From Aplysia californica (lineage: Eukaryota; Mollusca; Gastropoda; Aplysiida; Aplysiidae), in contig NW_004797430.1 of the NCBI RefSeq assembly GCF_000002075.1, forward strand, positions 699,720-763,719: a stretch of 64,000 nt of DNA, given 5' to 3'. A program made the position numbers and the translations under genes. Of the stretch, positions 11,793 through 21,329 are shown one piece after another; position 1 is the first letter of the stretch, and each line of letters opens with the position of its first letter. Under the pieces are notes generated by a model, which worked only from the letters and a program-made list of their open reading frames with translations, ran no database searches and was not told the origin of the DNA.

Positions 11793-14700
11793 GTGAAGGA
11801 AGGGGGTGGGGGGAGGAAAAATAGTCGACGTGAATGACCGCCGGTCAGTTCTATAAATCACGAGCCGCCATTGTATATAGGTATCATTATCTGTATTGAT
11901 TGCCAAATTGTATTTCCTGCTTGAGGGACGAAGTCCAACTTAAGAGTATTTTTGCATTCGTCTTCCTACGCTTAGCAAACATTATTGTCATTCTACCTTT
12001 TTTAAAAATCTGCAGACATTGTTCACAACACGACGTAAAAGAGAAACACGATGTAAAAGAGACGACCAGGTTGACCCCCACCGTTGACTGGCATGTGTAC
12101 GACATAAGAAGCTTTGCTACAATACCAGAGAGGGTTCTGGAGGTCATGACCTGCCCACGAAGCGATGACTGTGGCCATGACCATTCACGCTACAGAGTGG
12201 TGGGATGCAAAATCTACGTCAGCCCGGAATTTGCGGTGGAGGATCCGAACAATAAAGACGGCTGCGCTCAGGTTACTGAACTAAATAATGAAATACTAAA
12301 AGATATTCAGGGCAAGACATCTGAGGTTAAAACCTCCGAGAATTGCGTTCTAAATAAGAACAAACCTTCGTCCATGCAAGACACAAGTTCAAAAGGCTCC
12401 AAAGCTTCACAAAGTGTGAAACACTTTCCAAAAAGGAAGCCAAAACAGCCTGCCACAGGTGCATCTCTCTTGACTTTTGAAAAACAAACTACTTCTTCTG
12501 AGAACCTGCCCGATGGGTGTGTAAACTTCACGAAGTCATTGTCTTCCATTGAAGAAAAGATATGGGATGATAAGAAGAACCAAGCTTCGTTAAGAAAGAG
12601 ACACTACACGAATAAAGCTATGAATACAGATCAAAACAAAGTATATTCCTCTCAAATGCCTGCTGATCTCCGAATCACCAAATCTCAAAAAAAGGAAATG
12701 CATGAAATGTGGACTCAAATGTCCCTTTCTAGTGTTGCAAAAGACGAGACGGCGCCGAATGTATTAGACACGTCAACACAAGTCAGCTTGTTCCAAGAGA
12801 AAAAGCCACTCACCATTATAGCACAAGGAAAACACAACAGCCCACCATGTCCTGCAACTGAAAGGAAACGAGAGCGAAAGGAAGCAGCCTCTAAACACTG
12901 CGAGTACGACATGAAGATTCGCGCAGAGAGGGACGGGACTCAGGCAGCAGACAAAAACAAAGCAAGTGTGATACACTCGGAAGTTCACATTTCCACCTCC
13001 CATCATATATCATCTCCATCTTTTAACGCTATCTCTCAATTCACCAAACGCTACACACACACGTACCCTGTGGTCAGCCAGAATCACCGCCCCGTGCTGT
13101 CACCAGGCGGTATGAGTGGAGAGCCCGTGAACAAAATAGAGATGACCCCATTGCACGTTAGTCCCGTAGTTCAGAAAGAGCAGAAGATGCCACCACCGCC
13201 GACAGGGTATCACATCAGAAATGACTTTAGCACTTCAGAAACAACCATGGAGGTACTGAAGATAAAGCAAAAGAAAGACAAGAAGAATCCATTTCGGGAG
13301 GACAGTCCAGTCAAAAGTCCCCCGAGAAAGAAAAACCGGCAGAAAAAAGGCCTGGAGGAAGAGAGAGGAATCTCTCGAAGCCAGTTGTATGCTATGTCGG
13401 CGCGCAAACCCTCTGCATCTAGTGGGAAAAGTCCTCCGGTTGGTTCTCAAAGCACAATCCTGTCAACGGAAAAAGAAAAGGAGGGTAGGGCGAACAGGGA
13501 AAGAACAAACAAATTCCTGATTATAGGTAAACTGAATTATTTGAGATCCGGAGGTAGCGATCGTAGAGAAACTATGGTTCCAAGACATGTTCCATTCCTG
13601 AAATATGCTGACGACAAAGCTGACAAATCAAACGTGAATCAGGATATCCGATGTGTGCCCTCAGGAAGATCTAGGAAACATTGCCATACCTTTAGGTTGT
13701 GCAATACTAGCCGCTCAGCTCACGAACAAGCAAAGAAACTAAGGCGACGGTCAAAGTACGAGAAGAAAGCAGCAAGTCCTAAAAAGACTTCCCGCTACTT
13801 CCCCCTATCCAAAAACTCCATCTTATACTATTACAAGCCACTGTCTCCAAACGTTAAGAGTAACAAGACCCCTCGTCATTCCCAACGCAGACACCACAGT
13901 TCTTCAGCACAGACAAGACACGGAAACAAAAACCTAAATCACAATGCATTCACTGCTTACGGTAAAGCCAGAGGTTACACACCATCTTGGCGCTTTTCTA
14001 AACTCCCACTCCATGCCATTATCAGTTGTAACAAAATCTCGCCAATCTGCGGTCTGAATACGAACACAAATGCTGGAGGGTCTGAGGAGGCAACAGCTGA
14101 AATTGATGCTGTTCCACAGGTAGAAGTAAATAAACCAGTGGAAAATGCTGTATGTCTGGAGGAATGTGAACAGTTGGCTTCCGCGGCAAAGACTGTAGAA
14201 GATGAGTCTGATGTTGTCGTTTTCACATTTCACGAGTCTGCAGATTTAGAGCCACAAGACCCTGCCCACTCTAGTTCCCCTACTCTTGGTGCAAAGACAT
14301 TGGTGGTAGAAGGCAGGCAAACAACCCTAGAGGAAAACAAACAGGACACAGTAGAGGGCAGTGCAGCCAGCACTGAGTTACCTCTTATCAAAGATGAAAG
14401 CATCGAAAGTGGATTGTCTGAAGAAACAGAACAAAAGTCCAAGAAAGACGCAATACAGAAACAGTTTGTAAAAAACAAAAAGAAGACAAAGACGTCCGAA
14501 ACATTATTTATTAAATTTGAGAGCAGTGTATCCAAAAAGTTTACAACGACCACTGTAATCAAAGACGCCAGAAAGACCTCATCGGGCCACAACCCCCCCG
14601 GGGCCACTCAGTCCAAGTCAGACCACAGACAACAAAGCTATCAGTCAGAGTCAAAGACTGGCATGAACAATCTAGACAAAAGTCAAGCCGCAGTTCCTGC

Positions 14701-17325
14701 CAACGCGTCCCCTCTTCGGCACTCTAAAATTCTGAAGTTTCCAGACGGGCCACTGAACATTGCAGATGTAACAGATAAGCCTGTTCTGGTTGGTGAAGTG
14801 CCGGAGATGCACAAAACGGAAACTGAGCCAGACCTCATTCCATTAAATGACCTCTGTAACAGTGGTAAACAGGACCTCCAGACAGAACCCCCGGCGGGAG
14901 GAAAAAATTTACCTGCAGTAAAGCGTATCGTGAGAAGCGTGCAACTCGAAACCAAACCAATACCTAGTCCAGTCGGTCGTTCAAACACAGACAGCCGAAA
15001 TGAGCCTGAAGCTAATGCTACGACTAAATTTGTGAAAGACGAACAGTCTAAACCTGCATCTCTGACATCCTCTGGTCAAACTAGAGGGAAATCTGGTTCG
15101 TCAGGGCAAAACATATTTGTGCCCAACTCCGACACATACGATCTACCAAAACAGGTGAGTATTCCCAGTGAAACAATGAGAGGAGATACGCCTGAAGATG
15201 AAATGAAGTGGGAAAATAATCAGGGAGAGAAACAAGAGGAGAAGAGCCAGATAGAAAGTACATCGAAAAAAATTAGACCAGTTAAATCAGATGCTAAAAA
15301 CTCTGGTGGTCAACACCGAGGGTCGAAAAAAGAGAAAACAAAAGGTCATAAAAAATCTGGAAAGAAAAGAGCCCAGATTCCCAGTACTGGGGTGAGGTGC
15401 AGGTTGCGTTTTGCTAAAACTAAGGACAAGAAAGCTTTCAGTGACACGGAGGAGTCCGGTGCAGTTCAAAGTGACACGAAGAAGACAAAGAGCATGAAAC
15501 ACGCAGAGAAAGAAAAGAAAAAAAAAGGGATAATCAGAATCCCGTCGGCAAGTTATGATGGGTCTCGGGTCGCCAGTCAGACAACAGTAAAAAAGACTAC
15601 GTCTTTGTCCTTGGACAGAAAAACGCCAAGAAGCAGATCAGGGAGTCCAGCTAATTATCCACTCCTAAGCAGGTCTGCGAGTACGTCTCTATCTCCTCAA
15701 AGGAAGGACTTCCGCAGCCTTAGCGGTGCGCTAGTAGAGAAACATGGTGAAAAAGACAGGCCCTGTTTAGCTGATGAATGTGAAAGTAAAGCATATAAAC
15801 AAGACTTTAGAAGACGTGCTAGTTCAGAAGATAGTTCTGCCAAGCCAGAATGGAAACGTGAGTGGAAGGTTCACCACCAGGACGAAGAGCGTGCTCCTTC
15901 CCCATGCCGAAAGCCAAGTCGAGAGAGCAGAGACCGCCAGCTGAGCCCGGACAAGAACTTGGATGAGGGAGAAGCTGCTCTCAGATCTGCCCACTCTTCA
16001 CCCGCATGTGCAGAAGCAGAGGATCTAGCAGCAACTGTTGCCGCCCAAGCTCTTTCAAACGCTAACAGTAAAAAGCAAAAGAAAAGTAATTCCGATCTTA
16101 AAGAGGCAGAACTTGGCTGGAACAGTTCACCTATCTCAGATTGTCAAGAAAAGACATCTGTGCGAGCAAAGCCTAGGCCGCCCAAGAAAAAGCTGAAGTA
16201 CAAGCTAGTCAAAGCGAAACCGAAGCAGCCACAATCCGATTTAAAGATCCCCTTAGATCTCGAAATGCCGTCTCCTCAACGCGACGTTTCTCCGTCTCTC
16301 AACATGAGAGAAGCTGGTGATAACGCGGAAAAAGCAAACAAAGATATGAAAAAATCCGAATTCACAGAGGCTGAAAAAATATTGCCTACGGAAGGAAGGG
16401 TGGTGCAGTTTTCGGACAGTGTCGAAACATTTGGAGCCAGTTCCACAGACGGTGCTGTAGGTGGACAAGATTTTGATGGAAGCCTCCAGAGAGACGAGGA
16501 GTCTTTTGTTTTTCCCATCAACTCACCACAAAATCCGAACTCCCAGATGCAGGCTCAGGATGCTTTCTGTAGTGACGTTGACGTTTCGGACGTCCAAAAA
16601 GTCACAGAACGGACCAAACCACCTCAAGTACAACCCCATCCTCTTCCTAAAAGAAAGATTCCCGTGTGGGTTCGGAATAAGAATAAAACAACTCAAAAGG
16701 AGGGAACAAAAATCAAGCGGAAACAGTCTCCCATTAGCGGGAAGGATCCAAAGCTTTCTTTCCACACGCGCTCCCATTTGGCTGGCACTACCCTTAGATA
16801 TCACCTGTCCCCGAAAACTCCACCTCAGCAAGACAACACATCTGTGGTTTACAACACGAAGGTGAACAGTGCTTTCGAGCTGAAGCCACTTGATAAGTCC
16901 ACAAGGAAGATTATCTCTGAGATCGGTTCTCCAGTTGACATCAAAGAGATCATCGAGGGCAGTTCAGTTGACGCCCCAGAACACCAGGGAAAGCGCCGCT
17001 CATTTTCTGGAATCTTGGCCACCAAATCTGCCCCGCACGTGGGAATCAAGAAGGCAAAGCAACTGGATTCGAAGGATTACGTTGAACCTTTTGCAGGGAG
17101 GCGTCCGAAGAGCGCGTTTGACAAAGCTGGTTTTGCGAGCAAGCGCCTAGCTCTGAAGAAACCTGATGGGTCGACAGAAGCTGGTGCGGTGCGGCTACCT
17201 TCAGCTGGAGAGACTACTGACGGAAACACAAGGTAGGACACTATTTCTTGTCTAATCTCATTCAGATATCTCTCGCGGTAAGTTAGCAATCTCTTTAAAT
17301 TGTTTGTTAGGTTAACACGGATAAG

Positions 17326-17356
<31 letters not shown>

Positions 17357-20300
17357 TGAGAGAGAGAGAGAGAGAGAGAGATGGGGGAGAGGGAAAGGAG
17401 AAGAAAAAGCCAATGAGTGAACAAGTGTTTAATGGAAACTTCTCCGACGCCAGAATGATGATAATAGTGTCCGTGGGAGTGTGAAGATTAAAAATCAATC
17501 ACAATAATTGTATCAACTGTGAATAACTACATGGCATAGAATTGATGGTTAGAGGGCACCGTATGAGGTCCTAATAATTTTCTTTCCCTCTATTGTTTCT
17601 GTCTGCTCACTTTGCTTTCCCCACACAACATATCTACTGGATTCTTGATTTTGTTAAGACCATTGGTGTCTTATTTCAAGGTGTTTTGATTTAAAAGTGT
17701 TATTTGAAACTATAAATTGCTTGGGGGGGGGGGGGGGGGGGACTAAATTTTACCGTGTACTTGTATATTATTTTTAGATACTACAACAATTTTGACTCGC
17801 AAAGTAAATCTAAGTCATGCTACGACATAACGGGAAAATGACTATTTTATGTCCCGTGCGCTCTTATGACCAATATAAGTGTAAGTGCGAGCGCTGTCAA
17901 ACTTTTTCTAAACAAACAACATCATGCTGGTGCATACTCTTAATGCAAGCTTCAACTATTCCCAGGGTGTTGACACGAAGAGAGGGAAGTCCCAAGGCAC
18001 AGAGGAGCCCTCGACTCTCCCACTCCACAGATTTGGACCAGGCTGCCGGAATAAAGATCAAACCAGTGACCTTCTCAAAGAGCGTTCCTCACTGGAGCAG
18101 ACCCCCTCGCCGGGATTTCAAAGGGACCAAAAAGGTGAGGAAAAACAGGGCCCCAAAGGCCGGCTAAATGGCTCTACTGGTATGATGTTCGCCTGTCAAC
18201 TCGGAGATCCGTAGTTCGATCTCCGCCAGTGTCCGTTTCTGTTTCTCTACCTGATCTTAAAGTAGGTTGGATCGAGCTCCTAGTCTTCTTGGATAAGGAC
18301 GAACAATATCGAAGGTCCTGTATGGGAGTTTCGCACGTTCAAGATCTCTTGGCGGTTCCAAAATCCCCCCCCCAAAAAGAAAAAATGGCCACAAATATTA
18401 GCCCTTACAACAGGCCTAGACGCGTATATTTTCCTCAAAGGTCACCGGTCACCTCAAACCCAGTCGGGCATTTAAACAAAAATCGTTATCTTTCCAATTA
18501 TAATCTCTGTTGTACAACAATTAAATTCTCCTACGGGATCATTAAAATAGTTTTTAAAAACATTTTTATGAGATTACTTTTAAACGAATTGGGGGAAAAA
18601 CAGGATACTTTGTGACAGGACAGATGTGTACTTGTTGTACTATACCCCCCCCCCTCCCTTTTTTTGTAGGTTGGGATTTGAACATAATATTTTCATTTGC
18701 ATTCCACAGATTTGGGGTACGCATCAATGTGGGGAAACAATGTCGCTTTTCTGGCGTTGTAGTAGTAGGCCAATTATTGTATGAACAACTAAAATTGGAT
18801 GAAAACCTTGCTGAGGTCATGAAAGGGAAGTGGGGGAAAAAAAACCATTAGGCACAGTAAGGTATGGTAACATACTATTATAGTAACACCTCGGTATGAC
18901 ATGCTCGGCTTAAAAGGCTAACACGGGGTGCCCACTACGGCTGGATCGGGCAGATCGCCCGACTCGATCGGGGTGCCCACTACGGCTGGGATCGGCCGAT
19001 CGGGCCGATCGCCCGACTCGATCGCCTCAAAAACAAACGTGTTTGTTTTCAGTTTCAGGCGAGAGGCGATTGAGTCAGTCGATCGGCCTGATCGGCTGAT
19101 CCCATCCGTAGTGGGCATCATCATCATCATCATCCATTGCCAGATCTGCGACAGACATCGGCGATCATGATTTTCCATTCATTCCTTTGCTCGGATACTC
19201 TCAGAAAAGCTACGTTTCCCTGATCTTTCCCAGTTACCCATTTGTTTAGGTTCCCTAAGTATGTTGTTCTGGGCCTACCCCTGCCTCGCTTGCCCTCAAT
19301 TTTGCCAGTGAGAGCCGTAGTGGGCACCCCGTCTAAAGTAACGATGAAGAAATCAAGATTGCTGTGGTAAATTGGCTGAAAGACCAGCCCACTCAGTTCT
19401 ACAAAGCAGCCATAATGTGGACTCACTTTAAAAAATGGACACTGGCTTGTTAACGAATTGGAGGCTACGCTGAGAAATAGAAATCTTCAATTTGCGGTAT
19501 TAGAGAAGCACGACTTGGTACGCCCCCTCGTACCAGATGACCCCAACTCCAACCCTCCCCTTTTTTTCCTACCACATATTTGATATTGTGCACTTTGGTG
19601 CTGAGTTATAGGTTTTCCTGCCGGTAAAGGATTTGGGGGGGGGGGGGGGGGGGGGGGGGGGGCAAAAAAAAATAAAAAAAAATCCACCCCCCTTTTACAT
19701 TTTGAAAACTTAAGTTTCTTGTAGCAGTATTTTGAGTTTTCTCTTGTATTTCTCAGCCCAAAAGTGCGTCTAGCTTGGGTAGCGCGGGTGTGGACGGTCT
19801 CTCACTCTCAGCTGACCAGGCCAGCCGCGAGGCGAACACAGACGGACTCCAATGCAGTGACAGGATGGACTTTGTAAGTGACGTCATTATGTAGGCCTAC
19901 TTTACAACAATTTTTCTAGTGCTTTTATTTCTAGACCGCTGTAGATATGATTGGGGGTAGGGATGGGAGGGGGGGGGAGTGGACAATGGATAAACGGGTG
20001 GGAAAATTGGAGGACCGATTTAAATGGGAAAGAGTTTCATTTTGTAACTGGTCATGTAAGTGTGGTTTTTTATTCCCTTATTGACACGATTTTGATAATT
20101 TAGAAGGGGAGCTTCTGACTTTGTCTGTCCTTCTATAGCTCCTTCTCTTCGCTACTTACTTTACTTTACTTTTACATCCTCTGTTGCCGTTAATTAAGCG
20201 TCGAGGGGAGATGCAGTTTCCTATGGTAGGCCAGCTCCGCAGCTCTTTCAGTTGTGATGTTATGTTTTCATAGGGTTTCCTCGACACCCTCAATCCACCT

Positions 20301-20594
20301 TTTGCGTGGCCTTCCCCTTCCTTTATAGTTATAGCCTGAGTGCTTGGTGTTGTAGGCTCTCAAGGCTGGCTGGTCAGGTGACATGCGTAACAGGTGGCCA
20401 ATCCATTGTATCCCCTGTCTTTCTATGTAACGCAGGCAGGACTCAATGCCGATAGTTGCTCTTACTTCTTCATTTCTCTGCCTGTCTCGTCTTGTGATGT
20501 TAAGGATTTTGCGGAGACATTTCCTTTCGCAGGCAGTGTTTTTGCTTTCATGGGTTTTGCCTAAGGTCCAGGACCTGGACCTCTCTTCCTTATG

Positions 20595-20631
<37 letters not shown>

Positions 20632-21136
20632 TCACGACACAGTTCTAAAACTAAAACATACGAATTGTAACTGAAGTTTAAGTAAGTGACTTACCTCGTC
20701 GACATTCTTGATGAAACCAAACTCAAAAAGCTATATGTTTCAACAGATTGTGCTGTTCGTATTCTAACGCATTTTGTTTTGTCATGTGGTTGGAAGATGT
20801 TTCAGTGTGATTTGATCCTGTTTTTCTGTCAAACGTTCATCGTTCATACCTCCCCCCCCCCTCATTTTGTGCTTGTTACTCTCCAGCAACACCTCAGATC
20901 TTCGGCACTTATCTGACCTAATTATTGTTTTGCAAGTGCTGTACAACTCTTACTAAAGCAAAGCATTTTGTTTCCACCAGAATGTACTGAACTTGAGTTT
21001 GTCGTGGGTAGTACAAGGAGTGCTGAACAAACTATCTTCCCTCAACTTTTCACGGCTTCGTCGTCCCCAAGATGGAGTGAATGCGGCTGGCGACTCCACC
21101 CCGGCACAGGCAGGCGTGCCCACAGAGATAAACTGA
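3245..21136 (+). CDS. Gene A: long single-pass membrane protein with giant disordered tail (spliced, 5' end outside window)
   Basis: Six exons join in phase: 3245-3374, 6700-7582, 12016-17232, 17966-18134, 19757-19873 and 20981-21136. All introns are GT-AG and every junction is phase-matched (1, 2, 2, 0, 0). Inside the window this gives 2223 residues ending in TGA. Residues about 7-28 form one hydrophobic membrane segment. A short coiled coil lies near residues 240-290. Residues from about 340 on start with a small Cys/His-containing patch and then run for some 1700 residues rich in Lys, Ser, Glu and Pro, as expected for a disordered scaffold. I recognise no family, so no function is assigned. 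If the hydrophobic segment is a type I anchor the long tail is cytoplasmic; topology is inferred. The N-terminal exons must lie left of position 1, because the first exon here starts at a splice acceptor. Confidence 0.75.
3503..3557 (+). repeat. (GTT)n microsatellite
   Basis: About 17 GTT units lie in the first intron of gene A. One frame reads as poly-valine and another as poly-cysteine. Confidence 0.95.
3990..4165 (+). repeat. SINE-like repeat, hairpin-tail family
   Basis: A diverged copy of the roughly 170-bp family whose best copies are at 6490-6655 and 9810-9975: it has the head word GTGCTCTGGTGTGGTTTGCT, a pyrimidine-rich middle, and a tail of the GCACTTATATGAC...CATAAAACTC type. Confidence 0.7.
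4329..5801. mobile_element. Non-autonomous DNA transposon, PIF/Harbinger-like, 1473 bp
   Basis: Terminal inverted repeats of at least 24 bp are visible: GGGGCTGTTCAAATATAATC at the left, and its complement at the right with one mismatch. TAA flanks both ends (4326-4328 and 5802-5804). A 3-bp TAA duplication suits PIF/Harbinger. No transposase frame is seen. The interior contains the dispersed family X sequence and a separately inserted pogo-like element. Confidence 0.75.
5124..5580. mobile_element. Pogo/Tigger-like MITE nested in the Harbinger-like element
   Basis: Inverted ends CAGTGGAATTCTGATAAAGT and the complement of CAGTGGAATCCTGATAAAGT face each other, flanked by TA on both sides (5122-5123, 5581-5582). 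CAGTGG ends with a TA duplication are typical of pogo/Tigger non-autonomous elements. There is no coding capacity. GTTGACTTTAAGCAA-type words recur inside. Confidence 0.8.
6041..6170 (+). repeat. (CCTT)n/(CTTT)n microsatellite
   Basis: A tetranucleotide pyrimidine tract of about 125 bp lies in an intron of gene A. Confidence 0.95.
6490..6655 (+). repeat. SINE-like repeat, hairpin-tail family (well preserved)
   Basis: It runs from GGTGGGAGATTGGCGGGTGC through a pyrimidine-rich centre to the tail GGCGCTCTTATGACC...GAGCGCCGTAAAACTC. It is close to the copy at 9810-9975. GGCGCTC and GAGCGCC can form a 7-bp stem. No A/B box was recognised in this family, so it may be a truncated SINE or a LINE 3' end. 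Confidence 0.8.
6700..7582 (+). CDS. Gene A exon: basic linker and coiled coil
   Basis: The acceptor is TTGCCAG and the donor GTAAGT; the exon enters in phase 1 and leaves in phase 2 (293 full codons). It encodes a polar, Arg/Ser-rich region with isolated cysteines (DFCGDCEDL), then a charged heptad-like stretch near 7300-7425 (EEEQVKKERDDAVQKEVKKL) that looks like a short coiled coil, and ends RHRKPNKN. The large open frame confined between good splice sites supports a real exon. The family is unknown. Confidence 0.75.
7600..8559. other. Intron of gene A, nothing recognised
   Basis: AT-rich sequence with no open frame longer than about 60 codons and no repeat that I could match elsewhere in the window. 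Confidence 0.5.
8560..9363. mobile_element. TIR DNA transposon remnant carrying a MADF-like gene piece
   Basis: The two ends are inverted copies (CTTAAGC..CCATACACGATCAATTA at the left, its complement at the right, about 30 bp with a few mismatches and one small indel). A MADF-like reading frame lies inside on the minus strand. MADF/Myb-like accessory proteins accompany PIF/Harbinger transposases, so a Harbinger-related origin is likely but not proven. I could not settle the target duplication. Confidence 0.65.
8872..9174 (-). pseudogene. MADF/Myb-like domain remnant
   Basis: The frame contains LWKLKCDDYSNKQKKDVSYG followed by a short LILKIRGKVP stretch, in the order and spacing of the MADF-like domain (LW..KS.EYSN...K..AY..L). 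The part after that helix drifts from the family, so the frame is probably shifted near its end. It lies wholly inside the inverted-repeat element at 8560-9363. Confidence 0.55.
9515..9670 (+). repeat. (GT)n followed by a conserved retro-tail ending in (TCTTA)n
   Basis: (GT)n at about 9520-9568 is followed by AAACACCAAACCAATGTGCC and a (TCTTA)n end at 9655-9668. The same tail follows the (GT)n tract at 52030-52345. The association suggests one retroelement 3' end that carries its own GT tract. Confidence 0.7.
9810..9975 (+). repeat. SINE-like repeat, hairpin-tail family (well preserved)
   Basis: Nearly the same as 6490-6655: GGTGGTTGGCGGGTGCTCTG head, pyrimidine-rich middle, and tail ...CTTATGCAGTTGCGAGCGCC followed by GTAAAACC. 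Confidence 0.8.
10018..10105 (+). repeat. Second short repeat with deleted hairpin tail
   Basis: It shares CCGTGCTGTGAACT and the ATGTGTT..CGCGCTCA words with 2680-2790. The middle of the hairpin is missing here. It directly follows the SINE-like repeat at 9810. Confidence 0.6.
10106..11575. other. Intron of gene A, nothing recognised
   Basis: Unique-looking sequence. 10240-10315 shares a few words with the RTE-like piece at 19139-19205 (CCAGATC.GCG, CATCGGCGATC), so a LINE scrap may be present. No other feature is supported. Confidence 0.4.
11590..11795 (+). repeat. (GT)n-(GA)n-(GT)n compound microsatellite
   Basis: (GT)n at 11590-11614, (GA)n at 11662-11728 and (GT)n at 11735-11791 lie about 220 bp before the giant exon of gene A. 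Confidence 0.95.
12016..17232 (+). CDS. Gene A giant exon (5217 bp, disordered tail)
   Basis: The open frame continues upstream of the exon, but the CTGCAG acceptor at 12010-12015 is the entry that matches the phase of the exon at 6700. The donor is AG|GTAGGA. The 1738 full codons begin HCSQHDVKEK, include a Cys/His-containing patch near 12150-12230 (TCPRSDDCGHDHSRY), and then run as low-complexity sequence rich in Lys, Ser, Glu, Pro, Gln and Thr. Basic clusters recur (KKKLKYKLVKAKPK near 16190-16215; SRSGSPANYP near 15640), as does a PSPQ/SPSL pattern. No globular domain is recognised. A coding stretch over 5 kb with no stop and no domain is typical of a disordered cytoskeletal or signalling scaffold; that role is inference. 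Confidence 0.82.
17325..17382 (+). repeat. (GA)n microsatellite
   Basis: An AG-dinucleotide tract just downstream of the giant exon's donor. Confidence 0.9.
17966..18134 (+). CDS. Gene A exon: basic conserved-looking segment
   Basis: The acceptor is TTCCCAG and the donor GTGAGG; phase 2 in, phase 0 out (56 full codons after the split Arg). It reads VLTRREGSPKAQRSPRLSHS and continues to a basic end (RRDFKGTKK). The phase agrees with both neighbours, which is the main evidence that this short exon is real. Confidence 0.75.
18155..18370 (+). mobile_element. tRNA-headed SINE (partial)
   Basis: A box-A-like TGGCTCTACTGGTATG and a box-B-like AGTTCGATCTC lie about 35 bp apart (18170-18225). Then comes the body word CGCACGTTCAAGATCTCTTG shared with the SINEs at 46690 and 63340. 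It ends in a C-rich stretch near 18370. Confidence 0.6.
18927..19333. mobile_element. Foldback (palindromic) element with an RTE LINE scrap inside its outer ends
   Basis: GGTGCCCACTACGGCTGG occurs at 18927 and 18970, and its complement CCGTAGTGGGCA occurs at 19109 and 19317. The inner part (18970-19120) is a near-perfect palindrome centred on AAACAAACGTGTTTGTTT. Between the two right-hand arms lies an RTE-type LINE fragment. The nested arms suggest insertion of one copy beside another. Confidence 0.7.
19130..19320 (-). mobile_element. RTE-like LINE 3' fragment
   Basis: The minus strand encodes KIEGKRGRGRPRTTYLGNLN and then EQRNEWKIMIADVC, matching the GKRGRGR.RTT...EDR.EW..MVADVC end of RTE-type RT proteins. 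Only the last 65 or so codons are present. Confidence 0.6.
19633..19662 (+). repeat. Poly-G tract
   Basis: A run of about 29 G residues, a likely source of assembly error, 95 bp upstream of the gene A exon at 19757. Confidence 0.95.
19757..19873 (+). CDS. Gene A exon: short acidic/polar segment
   Basis: The acceptor is TTTCTCAG and the donor GTAAGT; phase 0 in and out (39 codons). It reads PKSASSLGSAGVDGLSLSAD and ends CSDRMDF. The only frame free of stops that also fits both neighbours is this one. Confidence 0.78.
20150..20580 (-). mobile_element. RTE-like LINE fragment
   Basis: The complement reads as the post-RT end of an RTE-type LINE: stretches like KCLRKILNITRRDRQRNEEV, then YIERQGIQWIGHLLRM and GRGRPRKRWIEGVEET. 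Frame breaks are likely in places. It lies in the last intron of gene A. Confidence 0.65.
20780..20955 (+). repeat. SINE-like repeat, hairpin-tail family (diverged)
   Basis: It contains the family words CAACACCTCAGATCTTCGGC and the tail ...GTGCTGTACAACTCTTACTA, ending about 25 bp before the last exon of gene A. Confidence 0.65.
20981..21136 (+). CDS. Gene A terminal exon with stop codon
   Basis: The acceptor TTCCACCAG leads into AAT GTA CTG in phase 0, and the frame stays open for 51 codons to TGA at 21134-21136. It reads NVLNLSLSWVVQGVLNKLSS, an amphipathic or hydrophobic stretch, then a polar end (...VPTEIN). The exon follows the one at 19757 in frame. Confidence 0.72.
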   Translation, partial: NVLNLSLSWVVQGVLNKLSSLNFSRLRRPQDGVNAAGDSTPAQAGVPTEIN

Positions 21137-21323
21137 CCTCTTACTTAGGATTGGAAGCTAGGTGTTCACCGATATCTCTAATTTATTCTAGGCAAGGAAA
21201 CAAGAAGAGAGTAAGGAGATAAACTGCACATATTATTCTGCGAGGACACAAGTCAGTCAAATTGTCGAGTATAGACGCAAAACCACGACATTGTATGCTT
21301 CTCTGCTTGACAGGGTGGAGAAT

Positions 21324-21329
21324 AATAAA
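21324..21329 (+). terminator. Candidate polyadenylation signal of gene A
   Basis: AATAAA lies 188 bp after the stop. A second candidate is at 21906-21911. Neither can be chosen without transcript ends. Confidence 0.35.

Noticed and set aside
11900-12015. Start of the giant open frame as a real N-terminus
   Set aside because: The acceptor at 12010-12015 fits the phase of the preceding exon; the upstream part is open intron.
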